Origin: Streptomyces sp. DHE7-1
Lineage (GTDB): Bacteria > Actinomycetota > Actinomycetes > Streptomycetales > Streptomycetaceae
Reading direction: 5' to 3'
Assembly: GCA_016432725.1 (NCBI GenBank)
Contig: JACJDG010000003.1
Span: 6,540,001-6,604,000 of the forward strand
Length of the DNA stretch: 64,000 nt
Positions 35,190-44,630 of this stretch are shown here, one piece after another. The notes under the pieces are model-generated. The model saw nothing but the letters and a program-made list of their open reading frames with translations. It was not told the origin of the DNA and made no database searches. Each line of letters opens with the position of its first letter. Position 1 is the first letter of the stretch. Both the position numbers and the translations under genes were made by a program.

Positions 35190-36995
35190 TCAGCGGCGGG
35201 CATACTCGCGGAAGCCGCGGCCGGTCTTGCGGCCGAGGCAGCCCGCGGCCACCAGGTGCTCCAGCAGCGGCGCCGGGGCCAGCCCCGGGTCGCGGAACTC
35301 GCGGTGCAGCACCTTCTCGATCGCCAGCGAGACGTCCAGGCCGACCACGTCCAGCAGCTCGAACGGGCCCATCGGGTAGCCGCCGCCGAGCTTCATCGCC
35401 GCGTCGATGTCGTCCAGCGTCGCGTAGTGCTCCTGGACCATCTTGATCGCGTTGTTGAGGTACGGGAACAGCAGCGCGTTCACGATGAAGCCGGCCCGGT
35501 CGCCGCAGTCGACGGCGTGCTTGCGGATCCGCCCGCAGACCTCGCGGACCGTGGCGTGCACGTCGTCGGCCGTGAGGACCGTGCGCACGACCTCGACCAG
35601 CTTCATCGCCGGGGCCGGGTTGAAGAAGTGCATGCCGATCACGTCCTGCGGGCGCGAGGTGGCGCGGGCGCAGGCGACGACGGGCAGCGAGGACGTGGTG
35701 GTGGCGAGCACCGCGCCCGGCTTGCAGACCTTGTCCAGCGCGGCGAAGAGCTGCCGCTTGACCTCCAGGTCCTCGGCGACCGCCTCGACCGCCAGGTCGA
35801 CGTCGGCGAAGGCGTCGTAGGAGCCCGCCGGGGTGATCCGGCCCAGCGTCTCGGCGGCCGCCTCGGCGGTCATCCGGCCCTTGTCGACAGAGCGCGAAAG
35901 CGACTTGCCGATACGGGCCTTCGCGGTCTGCGCCTTCTCCTCGCTGCGGGCGGCGAGGACGACCTCGTAACCCGCCTTGGCGAAGACCTCGGCGATGCCG
36001 GAGGCCATGGTGCCCGAGCCCGCGACGCCCACGGAGCGGACCGGACGGCCCTCGGCCCCGGTGCCGCCGGCGTCCGGCGTCAGCGGGTCCGGCACGACCG
36101 TCGCGCTGCCCGGCGCCTCGTAGGTGTAGAAGCCGCGCCCGGACTTGCGGCCGGTCAGGCCCGCCTCGCTGAGCTGCTTGAGGATCGGGGCGGGCGCGTG
36201 CAGCCGGTCGCGGGACTCGGCGTACATGGCGTCCAGGACCGTGCGCGCGGTGTCGATGCCGATCAGGTCCAGCAGGGCCAGCGGGCCCATGGGCAGGCCG
36301 CAGCCGAGCCGCATCGCGGCGTCGATGTCCTCGCGGGAGGCGTACCGGGCCTCGTACATCGCGGCGGCCTGGTTGAGGTAGCCGAACAGCAGCCCGTCCG
36401 CGACGAACCCGGGGCGGTCGCCGACCGCGACCGGCTCCTTGCCCAGCTCGATCGCGAGGTCCGTCACCGCGGCGACCGCGGCCGGCGCGGTCAGCACCGA
36501 GGAGACGACCTCGACCAGCTTCATCGCCGGGGCCGGGTTGAAGAAGTGCAGGCCCAGCACCCGCTCGGGGCGCGCGGAGTCGGCGGCGAGACGGGTCACG
36601 GACAGCGCGTTGGTGCCGGTCGCCAGGATGGTCTCCGGGCGCACGATGCCGTCCAGCTCACGGAAGATCTGGTGCTTGATCTCGTACGACTCCGGGACCA
36701 CCTCGATGACCAGGTCGGCGTCGGCCGCCGCGCGCAGGTCGGTGGAGAGGCGGACCCGGGCCAGGACGCCGGCGCGGTCCTGCTCGGTGAGCCGGCCGCG
36801 CTCGACGGCGCGGGCGGTGGCGGCCTCCAGGCCGGCGAGCGCCCGCGCGGTCTGGGCCTCGGCGACGTCGATGCCGATCACCTCGCGGCCCGCCTTCGCG
36901 AGAACCTCGGTGATGCCGGTGCCCATGGTGCCGAGGCCGACGACGGCGATCGTCTTGAGCGGGGACAGAGGGGTGTCGGACAGGGGAGTGGCCAT
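35190..36995 (-). CDS. 3-hydroxyacyl-CoA dehydrogenase with two fused modules
   Basis: A protein of 601 residues, two tandem copies of the 3-hydroxybutyryl-CoA dehydrogenase unit. Each has an NAD loop (VVGLGTMGTGI near 18-28; GVAGSGTMASGI near 325) and the HFFNPAPAMKLVEVV block with the catalytic His and Asn. The first copy continues into GYLNQAAAMYEARYA and the second into PYLNNAIKMVQEHYA. It would interconvert acetoacetyl-CoA and 3-hydroxybutyryl-CoA, the step before crotonyl-CoA in the ethylmalonyl-CoA pathway. ATG at 36995. The TetR gene follows 136 bases downstream. Confidence 0.9.
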   Translation of the reverse strand: MATPLSDTPLSPLKTIAVVGLGTMGTGITEVLAKAGREVIGIDVAEAQTARALAGLEAATARAVERGRLTEQDRAGVLARVRLSTDLRAAADADLVIEVVPESYEIKHQIFRELDGIVRPETILATGTNALSVTRLAADSARPERVLGLHFFNPAPAMKLVEVVSSVLTAPAAVAAVTDLAIELGKEPVAVGDRPGFVADGLLFGYLNQAAAMYEARYASREDIDAAMRLGCGLPMGPLALLDLIGIDTARTVLDAMYAESRDRLHAPAPILKQLSEAGLTGRKSGRGFYTYEAPGSATVVPDPLTPDAGGTGAEGRPVRSVGVAGSGTMASGIAEVFAKAGYEVVLAARSEEKAQTAKARIGKSLSRSVDKGRMTAEAAAETLGRITPAGSYDAFADVDLAVEAVAEDLEVKRQLFAALDKVCKPGAVLATTTSSLPVVACARATSRPQDVIGMHFFNPAPAMKLVEVVRTVLTADDVHATVREVCGRIRKHAVDCGDRAGFIVNALLFPYLNNAIKMVQEHYATLDDIDAAMKLGGGYPMGPFELLDVVGLDVSLAIEKVLHREFRDPGLAPAPLLEHLVAAGCLGRKTGRGFREYARR

Positions 36996-37369
36996 CGCGG
37001 GACTCCAGGAATGAGGGTGACGACTGGGAACGCGCCGGGTGCGCCCGAAGGCGCACACCGGGGCGGAGAGGAGTGCGGGTGTTGCCGGGCTGCTGGCGCA
37101 CACGCCCGGTGCCGGCACCACGGGCGAGCACACGCCCGGGAACGGCGGAATCCGACCGGCCCTGTCCCGGAGCCGGGTCGTACTGCGGTACCGAGGTACC
37201 GAACCGACCGGCGCACGACGGCTGCGTCACCAAACCGTCGTGAGCGAATGCGAGTGGGTAACTCGCTCGTCTGAGCTTAACCGGCCAGTAACGAGCGCGC
37301 CAGCCCCGCGCCGCAGCCGACTTTGTGATGTAGCTCCCTCCGCCCCGGCGACCGGCCTACGCTGGCCCC
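36996..37369. promoter_or_regulatory. Divergent promoter region between dehydrogenase and HEAT genes (374 bases)
   Basis: No gene is seen. The region contains two inverted repeats. CGGTACC-GA-GGTACCG at 37186-37201 is a perfect 16-bp palindrome. GCGAGT-GGGTA-ACTCGC at 37250-37266 is nested in the wider GAGCGA/TCGCTC pair at 37242-37268. Either could be an operator for the dehydrogenase gene, 190 to 270 bases away, or for the HEAT gene, 100 to 170 bases away. Confidence 0.5.
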
Positions 37370-37951
37370 GTGGACGAAGAGTTGCGATCGCTCACGGAAC
37401 GCTTACGGCAGGAGTCGCACGCCTCGCCCGGCTACGAGCGGCTCCTGGCGACTGGGGACCACGACGAACTGGCCGAGGTGCTCACCGCGCCCGGACAGCC
37501 GCTGTGGGCCCGGGAACTGGCCGCGTTCCGGCTGGGCCGGGCCGGCGACCGGCGCGCCTTCGAAGCGCTCGTGCTGCTGCTCAACCACCGCGACCCGCCC
37601 CGCTGCGCCTCCGCCGCCCACGCCCTGGCCCGGCTCGGCGACCCGCGCACGGCCCGCGCCGCGGCGGCCCTCGCCACCAACGAACTGCGCGTCGCCTACG
37701 CCCTGCACCCGGTACGGCTCCTGGTCGAGCTGCGCGCCCCGGAGTCCGTGCCCGCGCTGATCACCACCCTGGAGCGCAGGCTGCGCCCGCACGACCCCTA
37801 CCGGCGGGTGGCCCTCGCCTGCGTGGACGGTCTCGGCGCCCTCGGCGACGACCGCGCCCGGCGGGTGCTCGGTGAGGCCCTCGCGCACCCGGCGCTCGCC
37901 GAGGCGGCGGTCCGCGCACTGGCGCGCATCCCGCGCCAGGAACGGAAGTGA
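37370..37951 (+). CDS. HEAT-repeat protein
   Basis: A soluble all-helical protein of 193 residues. Repeated units of about 30 residues are visible (WARELAAFRLGRAGDRRAFEALVLLL, CASAAHALARLGDPRTARAAAALA, RVALACVDGLGALGDDRARRVLGEAL), a PBS-lyase/HEAT type scaffold. It probably mediates protein contacts; no catalytic residues are seen. The GTG start at 37370 lacks a strong ribosome site. Convergent with the acetyltransferase gene 7 bases away. Confidence 0.75.
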   Translation: MDEELRSLTERLRQESHASPGYERLLATGDHDELAEVLTAPGQPLWARELAAFRLGRAGDRRAFEALVLLLNHRDPPRCASAAHALARLGDPRTARAAAALATNELRVAYALHPVRLLVELRAPESVPALITTLERRLRPHDPYRRVALACVDGLGALGDDRARRVLGEALAHPALAEAAVRALARIPRQERK

Positions 37952-37958
37952 CGCCGGG

Positions 37959-38483
37959 TCAGCCGCCCAGCACCCGGGCGTACCGCACCTCGGGCACGAG
38001 TTCGCCGCCCGCCTCGAAGGGCTCCTCGGCGCCGTCCCAGCGGAAGCCGGCCCGCTCGTAGAAGCGGCGGGCGCGGGTGTTCTCCCTCAGCACCCACAGG
38101 AACATGCGCGGGTGGCCGGCGCACCGCTCGACCGCCTCCGCCAGCAGGGACCGGCCCACCCCGGTGCCCAGGTGGTCCCGGTCGAGGTAGATGGCGTACA
38201 ACTCGGCGTCCCCGGTGCGCACTTCTCCGTCGCGGTACGGCCCGTACGCCGCCCAGCCGACCACCTCGCCGCCCCGCTCGGCGACCAGGTTCGCCACGGC
38301 GCCGTCGCCCCGCGTGAACCAGGTCCGCCGCCGTTCGGCGTCCCGCTGCACGCTGAGCGCGTCGAGATACGGCTGCGGCATGAGCCCGCGGTAGGCGTCC
38401 CGCCAGCCCCGGACGCGGATCTCCGAGACGCGGTCGCAGTCGTCGAGGGTCATCGGGCGGATGCTCAGGGAGGGGTCGTCCAT
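37959..38483 (-). CDS. GNAT-family N-acetyltransferase
   Basis: A protein of 174 residues. The acetyl-CoA loop is LDRDHLGTGVGRSLLAEAV (R/Q-x-x-G-x-G/A type), preceded by AELYAIYLDRDH and followed by LWVLRENTRARRFYERAGF. The N-terminus SLSIRPMTLDDCDRVSEIRVRGWRDAYRG is typical of a family acting on small amines or peptides. Substrate not predictable. ATG at 38483. Confidence 0.78.
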   Translation of the reverse strand: MDDPSLSIRPMTLDDCDRVSEIRVRGWRDAYRGLMPQPYLDALSVQRDAERRRTWFTRGDGAVANLVAERGGEVVGWAAYGPYRDGEVRTGDAELYAIYLDRDHLGTGVGRSLLAEAVERCAGHPRMFLWVLRENTRARRFYERAGFRWDGAEEPFEAGGELVPEVRYARVLGG

Positions 38484-38531
38484 GACCGCACCCTAGGGAG
38501 CCGGTCCGCCCGGCGCCCGTGAATTTACGGC

Positions 38532-38560
38532 GGCCGGGCCGGCGCGGGGCCGGCCCGGCC
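38532..38560 (-). terminator. Terminator of the tripeptidyl aminopeptidase gene
   Basis: Arms GGCCGGGCCGGC (38532-38543) and GCCGGCCCGGCC (38549-38560) form a perfect 12-bp stem with a 5-base loop. It lies 12 bases past the stop of the aminopeptidase gene on the minus strand. Confidence 0.75.
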
Positions 38561-38571
38561 GGTCGGGGTAC

Positions 38572-40142
38572 CTAACCGCGGAAACCCACCAGGCGGTGCA
38601 GGTCCGCGCCGCGCGAGGCCGTCGGGGCCGCCTTGTCCGCCGGGGGCTCGGGGTCCGGCGACCTCTCGCAGACCGCGTCGGCCGTACCGGCCGTGCCGCC
38701 CTGGCGGGGGAGCCTGCCGTCGGCCAGGTAGTCGGCGAGGTACCGGTCCAGGCAGGTGTTGCCGCTCAGGCTGATGCCGTGGTTGCCGCCGCCGTCCTCG
38801 ACCACCAGCCGGGAGCCGGCGAGCAGCCGGTGGGCCGTCACCCCGCCCGCGTACGGCGTCGCCGCGTCGTCGGTCGCCTGGAAGAGCAGCGCCGGCGGCA
38901 GCTTCGTGTTGGCGACGTCCACCGGCCGCAGCGCCCCGGTCGGCCAGAACGCGCACGGCGCGTTGTACCAGGCGTTGTTCCAGGCCATGAAGGGCGCCTT
39001 CGCGTACACCCCCAGGTCTCCGTCCGCCAGCGGTTCCAGTCGCGCGGCCAGGACACGTCACGGCACTGCACCGCCGCGTAGACGCTGTACCCGTTGTCGG
39101 CCGGGCCGTCCACCGCGCCGTAGTCCTGGTACGCCTTCACCAGCGGCCCGGTCCTGCCCTCGTTCGCGTACGCCGCGAACGCGGCCGCGAGGTGCGGCCA
39201 GTAGCCGTTGTAGTAGCCGCCGGGGATGAAGGCGTCCTCCAGTTCGGCGGCGCCCACCTTGCCGCCGGCCGGCTTCTTCGCCAGGGCCGCGCGCATCGCG
39301 TACCACTTGGCCTCGACCTTCGCGGGGTCCTTGCCGAGCCGGTACGTGGCGTCGTGCCGGGCGATCCACGCCATCAGGGCGCGGTGCCGGGCGTCGAAGG
39401 CGTAGTCCTGGCCGACGTTGTCCTCGTACCAGACACCCGTCGGGTCCACGATCGAGTCCAGCACCAGGCGCCGCACCCGCTCGGGGTAGAGCTTGGCGTA
39501 CACCGCGCCCAGATAGGTGCCGTAGGAGTAGCCGAAGTAGCTGATGCGCGGCGCGCCCAGGGCCCGGCGCACGGCGTCCATGTCACGTACGGCGTCGACG
39601 GTGTCGATGTACGGCAGCACGTCCGCGTACTTGCGGCCGCAGGCGGCGGCGAAGGACCGGGCGCGCTCCAGGTTCGTCCGCTCCAGCGCGGGTGTGGCGG
39701 GCACGGTGTCGGGCCGCACCGGCGTGAAGCGGCCCGTCGAGCAGTCCAGCGCGGGCGTGCTCTTCCCCACGCCCCGCGGGTCGAAGCCGATGACGTCGTA
39801 CTGGGCCGCCACCGCTCTGGGCAGGGCCGAGGCCACGTAGCCGGCGAGCCTCAGTCCGCTGCCGCCGGGGCCGCCGGGGTTGACCAGCAGCGGGCCCTGG
39901 GAGGTCGGGGCGGTGTGCGGGACGCGGGACAGGGCGAGCGTGATCTGCCGGCCGGCGGGCCGCGCGTGGTCCAGTGGCACCTTCAGCGTCGCGCACTGCA
40001 GGGCCGGGTAGTCGTCGGTGCCGCACTTCTTCCAGGTGAGCTTCGGCGCCGGAGCGGTGGGGGTCGCCTGCGCGGGGACGGCCGTGACCGAGCCCGCAAC
40101 CATGGCGGCGGCTGCGCACAGCACGGCTGCGCGTGTCCTCAT
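38572..40142 (-). CDS. Secreted tripeptidyl aminopeptidase (alpha/beta hydrolase, S33); one apparent base deletion
   Basis: A secreted serine peptidase of about 523 residues of the Streptomyces TAP/SlpD/SlpE group. The signal peptide covers about residues 1-26 (MRTRAAVLCAAAAMVAGSVTAVPAQA). The oxyanion region VNPGGPGGSGL, nucleophile Ser in YFGYSYGTYLG, a late Asp (FQATDDAATPY) and His (GGNHGISL) form the catalytic site. The C-terminal third lies in another frame; one C missing in the run 39009-39013 explains it. GGGAGGACCC precedes the ATG at 40142. It trims tripeptides from extracellular proteins. Confidence 0.87.
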
Positions 40143-40171
40143 GGGTCCTCCCGGGACGGAGGGTGACGCGA

Positions 40172-40187
40172 ACCGTGTGATCACGGT
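40172..40187. promoter_or_regulatory. Palindrome upstream of the aminopeptidase gene
   Basis: ACCGTG-TGAT-CACGGT, two 6-bp arms around 4 bases, 30 bases before the ATG at 40142 on the minus strand. The position would let a bound protein block ribosome or polymerase access. No regulator gene is adjacent. Confidence 0.3.
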
Positions 40188-40277
40188 CCTCGCCGGATCG
40201 TCCCGGAAACGACGCCCCGCAGAACCCGTTCCGCCGATAGTTGACCCGGTTGGGCCGAGGGATGCCCTCCAACGCTC

Positions 40278-41318
40278 TCAGAGGAGGGTGAGCTGGGTCG
40301 GCTCCGCGGCGGCGGGCTCCTCGGCGGCCCTGGCAGGACGGATCCGCCGGGCCGCTCCCGCGCGCCCGGGGCCGATGCCGTACTCCTGGGCCAGCTCGTG
40401 CACCTGGCGGGTGATGCGTCGCTGGTACCACGTGGGCGCGTAGGCGCCCTCCGCGTACAGCCGTTCGTAGCGGCGCACCAGGTGCGGGTGGTGCTGCCCG
40501 AGCCAGGCCATGAACCACTCCCGCGCGCCGGGCCGCAGGTGCAGCACCAGGGGCGTGACCGAGGTGGCCCCGGCCGCCGCGATCGCCCGCACCGTCTCCC
40601 GGAGCCGGTCCGGGTGATCGCTCAGGAAGGGGATGACCGGCGCCATCAGCACCCCGCAGCCGATGCCGTGCTCGCCGAGGACCCGGACCACGTCCAGCCG
40701 CCGCTCGGGCGCGGGCGTGCCCGGCTCCACGGTGCGCCACAGCCCGGTGTCGGTGAACCCCACCGACACCGAGATCCCGACGTCGGTCACCCGGGCGGCC
40801 CGGGTGAGCAGCTCCAGGTCGCGCAGGATCAGGGTGCCCTTGGTCAGGATCGAGAAGGGGTTGGCGTGCTCGGTGAGGGCCGAGATGATGCCCGGCATCA
40901 GCCGGTAGCGGCCCTCGGCGCGCTGGTAGCAGTCGACGTTGGTGCCCATCGCCACGTGGTCGCCCTGCCAGCGGCGGGAGGCGAGCTGACGGCGCAGCAG
41001 TTCGGGGGCGTTCACCTTCACCACGATCTGGGTGTCGAAGCCGACGCCCGTGTCGAGGTCCAGGTAGCCGTGCGTCCTGCGGGCGAAGCAGTAGACGCAC
41101 GCGTGCGTGCAGCCGCGGTACGGGTTCACCGTCCACTCGAACGGCATCCGGGAGGCCCCCGGCACCCGGTTGAGGATCGAGCGCGCCCGGACCTCGTGGA
41201 ACGTGATCCCGGCGAACTCGGGCGTGTCGAAGGTGCGGGTGGTCACCGCGTCCGCGCCGAACAGGGCGGGATCGGCCCGGCGGTGTTCGGGCTCGCCTGT
41301 GAGGTTCTCCCAGCGCAT
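40278..41318 (-). CDS. Rv2578c-family radical SAM protein
   Basis: A protein of 346 residues. It has the radical SAM cysteines Cys70, Cys74 and Cys77 in RGCTHACVYCFA, followed by GYLDLDTG and the AdoMet contact region. The segment WTVNPYRGC and the later MGTNVDCYQRAEGRYRLMPGII match the Rv2578c group (related to SplB spore photoproduct lyase family). The reaction is unknown; DNA or nucleotide repair has been suggested for relatives. The ATG at 41318 has GAGGAGG 6 bases upstream. It is divergent from the SRPBCC gene with 135 bases between. Confidence 0.85.
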   Translation of the reverse strand: MRWENLTGEPEHRRADPALFGADAVTTRTFDTPEFAGITFHEVRARSILNRVPGASRMPFEWTVNPYRGCTHACVYCFARRTHGYLDLDTGVGFDTQIVVKVNAPELLRRQLASRRWQGDHVAMGTNVDCYQRAEGRYRLMPGIISALTEHANPFSILTKGTLILRDLELLTRAARVTDVGISVSVGFTDTGLWRTVEPGTPAPERRLDVVRVLGEHGIGCGVLMAPVIPFLSDHPDRLRETVRAIAAAGATSVTPLVLHLRPGAREWFMAWLGQHHPHLVRRYERLYAEGAYAPTWYQRRITRQVHELAQEYGIGPGRAGAARRIRPARAAEEPAAAEPTQLTLL

Positions 41319-41453
41319 GAGGCCTCCTCGGTAGCACTGCCGCACAGAATAGAACATCTGTTCCCATGATCGTGCGACCCCCGATTTGGGCGGCCGGGCA
41401 CCGGGGTGGTTGGCTTGCTCCCACTTCGAGAAAACTGGTCCTGGAGGAACGCA

Positions 41454-41897
41454 ATGGCGCAGGTCGAGGCCACTACGGAGCGGGTCGTCGCGGCGGACGC
41501 GGAGAAGGTGTTCGACGCCCTCGCCGACTACAGCGGCACGCGGCAGCGGCTGCTGCCCGAGCACTTCAGCGAGTACGAGGTGCGCGAGGGCGGCGACGGG
41601 GAGGGCACCCTCGTCCACTGGAAGCTCCAGGCCACCAGCAAGCGGGTGCGCGACTGCCTGCTGGAGGTCGGCGAGCCCACCGACGGCGAGCTGGTCGAGA
41701 AGGACCGCAACTCCTCCATGGTCACCACCTGGCGCGTCACCCCCGCCGGCGAGGGCGGCTCCCGGGTCGTCGTCACCACCACCTGGCAGGGCGCCGGCGG
41801 CATCGGCGGCTTCTTCGAGCGCACCTTCGCGCCCAAGGGGCTCGGCCGGATCTACGACGCCGTCCTCGCCAACCTGGCGCGCGAAGTCGAGAAGTGA
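41454..41897 (+). CDS. SRPBCC-family protein (polyketide cyclase/START-like)
   Basis: A protein of 147 residues. The pattern TTERVVAADAEKVFDALADYS, then strands and a long C-terminal helix (FFERTFAPKGLGRIYDAVLANLAREVEK), gives the helix-grip fold of the START/Bet v 1 superfamily, which binds hydrophobic ligands. No catalytic residues can be named. ATG at 41454 has GGAGG 6 bases upstream. Confidence 0.78.
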   Translation: MAQVEATTERVVAADAEKVFDALADYSGTRQRLLPEHFSEYEVREGGDGEGTLVHWKLQATSKRVRDCLLEVGEPTDGELVEKDRNSSMVTTWRVTPAGEGGSRVVVTTTWQGAGGIGGFFERTFAPKGLGRIYDAVLANLAREVEK

Positions 41898-42069
41898 CCG
41901 GGCGCGTCCACGCCTGACCCCAAACACCGTCCGGTGGAGGGGTGTTGTGCCCTCACCGGTTCGAGTGGATTCGCATCCCTTCCGAGCTTGTGCCGTAACT
42001 CGCCGTACTTGTCCGCAGTTGTCGTCTCGCGCGGGAATTGTGTGACAGCTGCGACGAGGGGAGCGGTAC

Positions 42070-44475
42070 GTGGGTGGGACGACTCTGGTGCGGGACGAGC
42101 CGGTGACGGCACCCCCGGGGGCACCCGCGCCGCCGGCGCCGGAGGCGGCCGAACTCGGCGCGCGCCGCGTGCGGTTGGTCTTCCTCGGGCTCATGCTGGC
42201 GCTGCTGCTCGCCGCGCTGGAGCAGATGATCGTCGCCACCGCGCTGCCGAAGATCGTCGGTGAGCTGCACGGCCTGGACAAGATGTCCTGGGCGATCACC
42301 GCCTATCTGCTCACCGCCACCATCGGACTGCCGCTGTACGGCAAGCTCGGGGACCTCTTCGGCCGCAAGGGCGTCTTCCAGTTCGCGATCCTGGTCTTCG
42401 TGGCCGGCTCCGCGCTCGCCGGGCGGGCGCAGAGCATGGACCAGCTCATCGCCTTCCGCGCCGTCCAGGGCGTCGGCGCGGGCGGACTGATGATCGGGGT
42501 GCAGGCGATCATCGCCGACATCGTGCCGCCCCGGCAGCGCGGCCGCTACATGGGCCTGATCGGCGCCGCGTTCGGGGTCGCCTCCGTCGCCGGCCCGCTG
42601 CTCGGCGGCTACTTCACCGACCATCTGTCCTGGCGCTGGTGCTTCTACATCAACGTCCCCTTCGGCCTGGTCACCCTCGCCGTGGTGAGCGCCGTCCTCA
42701 AACTCCCCAGGCCCCGCGTCCGCGCCCGCCTCGACGTGCCCGGCGCGCTGCTGCTCGCCGCCGCCTCCACCTGTCTGGTGCTGCTCACGAGCTGGGGCGG
42801 CACCGAGTACGCCTGGGACTCACGGGAGATCATCGGCCTCGGCGCGGGCGCCCTCGCCGCCACCGCCCTCTTCCTCGTCGCCGAGCACTTCGCCGCCGAA
42901 CCCCTCATCCCGCTGCGGCTGTTCCGGGACTCCGTCTTCAACGTCACCGGCCTGGTCGGCCTGGTGACCGGCGTGGCGCTGTTCGGCGCCGCCAGCTATC
43001 TGCCGACCTTCCTGCAGATGGTCGACGGGGCCAGCGCCACCGAGTCCGGGCTGCTGATGCTGCCCATGATGGCCGGCATCGTCGGCGCCTCGATCATCGG
43101 CGGCCAACTCATCAGCCACACCGGGCGCTACCGGCTCTACCCCGTCCTCGGCGGCGCCCTGTCCGCCGTGGGCATGTGGCTGCTGTCCCGGCTCGAGGTG
43201 GACACGCCCCGGCTGTACTACAGCGTCTGGATGGCCGTCCTCGGCGCCGGCATCGGCCTGGTGCTGCCGGTCCTGGTGCTCGCCGTGCAGAACTCGGTGC
43301 GCCCCGCCGACCTCGGCACCGCCACGAGCGCCAACAACTACTTCCGGCAGATCGGCGGGAGCGTCGGCGCCGCCGTCTTCGGCACGCTCTTCGCCGGCCG
43401 GCTCACCGACGCCCTGCGGCGCGAACTGCCGCCGCGCGCGGGCGCCGCCCTGCCCGACCCCGAGTCCCTGACCCCGCAGCTCGTGCACGCCCTCCCGCCG
43501 GCGCTGCGCGACGCCTACATCCGCGCCTACGCCGACGCGATGCCCCGGATCTTCCTCTACCTGGTCCCGGTGCTCGTCCTCGGCCTGCTCATCGCCTTCT
43601 TCCTCAAGGAGAAACCGCTGGTGTCCCACAACGCCGCCGAAACCGAGCCCGCGACCACCCCCATTCCGCAGGCCCGCCACCAGGTCCCGGCCGGGGCGCC
43701 CCGCTCGCCGCACGCCGCCGGAGTCCCGGTCTGCGGCACGGTGCAGCACCCCGACGGGACCGTGGTGCCCCGGGCGGCGCTCACCCTCATCGACGTCGCC
43801 GGACAGCAGATCGGGCGGGGCGCGAGCGGTGACGACGGGCGGTACGCGCTCGCCACGCCCGGCGTCGGCTCGTACGTGCTGATCGCCGCCGCCGGCGGCC
43901 ACCAGCCACAGGCCGTCTCCGTCACCGTCGGCGAGCGGCCCGTCGAACTCGACGTCGTCCTCGGCGGCGCCGGACGCCTCGCCGGCAGCGTGCTCACCGC
44001 CGACGGCAGCCCCGTCCGGGACGCCACCGTCACCCTCACCAACGTGCACGGCGAGGTCGTCGCCAGCACCCGCAGCGGCCGTGAGGGCGGATACGTCATC
44101 ACCGAGCTGGTGGCGGGCGAGTACACCCTCGCCGCCAGCGCGCCCGCCTTCCGGCCCGCCGCGCTCCCGGTGACCGTGCAGGCCGCCCGGGAGACCCGGC
44201 AGGACGTGGAACTCGCGGGCGGCGCGGTTCTGCGGGGCACCGTCCGGGCGAGCGGCGGCCGCCCGGTGGAGGACGCCCGCGTCACGCTCCTGGACGCCGC
44301 CGGGAACGTCGTGGACACCCTCACCACCGGAGCCGACGGGGCGTTCCGGTTCGTGGACCTGTCCTCCGGCGAGTACACGGTCATCGCCGCGGGCTACCCG
44401 CCGGTCGCAACGGTTCTGCAGGTGGCGGGCGGCGGCCGCACGGAGCGCGATCTGCAACTGGGCCACGAGGACTGA
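42070..44475 (+). CDS. MFS transporter (EmrB/QacA type) fused to three carboxypeptidase-regulatory-like domains
   Basis: A protein of 801 residues. Residues 35-520 are a 14-helix drug-proton antiporter with GKLGDLFGRKGVFQ (motif A) and GAAFGVASVAGPLLGG (motif C). After the last helix (FLYLVPVLVLGLLIAFFLKEKPL) a Pro/Ala linker leads to three beta-sandwich repeats of about 80 residues, each with a G-x-V/L-x-x-x-D-G-x-x-V/P-x-x-A-x-V-T-L start and an EYTL or SYVL end, the carboxypeptidase D regulatory-like (CNA-B-like) fold. The helix count places these domains in the cytoplasm if both ends are inside; an outward location needs an odd helix count. GTG start at 42070 with GAGGGGAG upstream. Confidence 0.87.
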   Translation: MGGTTLVRDEPVTAPPGAPAPPAPEAAELGARRVRLVFLGLMLALLLAALEQMIVATALPKIVGELHGLDKMSWAITAYLLTATIGLPLYGKLGDLFGRKGVFQFAILVFVAGSALAGRAQSMDQLIAFRAVQGVGAGGLMIGVQAIIADIVPPRQRGRYMGLIGAAFGVASVAGPLLGGYFTDHLSWRWCFYINVPFGLVTLAVVSAVLKLPRPRVRARLDVPGALLLAAASTCLVLLTSWGGTEYAWDSREIIGLGAGALAATALFLVAEHFAAEPLIPLRLFRDSVFNVTGLVGLVTGVALFGAASYLPTFLQMVDGASATESGLLMLPMMAGIVGASIIGGQLISHTGRYRLYPVLGGALSAVGMWLLSRLEVDTPRLYYSVWMAVLGAGIGLVLPVLVLAVQNSVRPADLGTATSANNYFRQIGGSVGAAVFGTLFAGRLTDALRRELPPRAGAALPDPESLTPQLVHALPPALRDAYIRAYADAMPRIFLYLVPVLVLGLLIAFFLKEKPLVSHNAAETEPATTPIPQARHQVPAGAPRSPHAAGVPVCGTVQHPDGTVVPRAALTLIDVAGQQIGRGASGDDGRYALATPGVGSYVLIAAAGGHQPQAVSVTVGERPVELDVVLGGAGRLAGSVLTADGSPVRDATVTLTNVHGEVVASTRSGREGGYVITELVAGEYTLAASAPAFRPAALPVTVQAARETRQDVELAGGAVLRGTVRASGGRPVEDARVTLLDAAGNVVDTLTTGADGAFRFVDLSSGEYTVIAAGYPPVATVLQVAGGGRTERDLQLGHED

Positions 44476-44630
44476 CGGGGGGCGCCCGCAGGGCGCTGAG
44501 CTGCGCGCCGGGGCGGTCCGGTGAAACCAATTCCAGGATTGCCGCACATCGCGACCGGCGGCCCCCGTACCGTAGTGGGCGGGCGGCACAGATCGTTTGC
44601 GAACAGCCGTGGGGAGAGAGGGCCGGGGCC

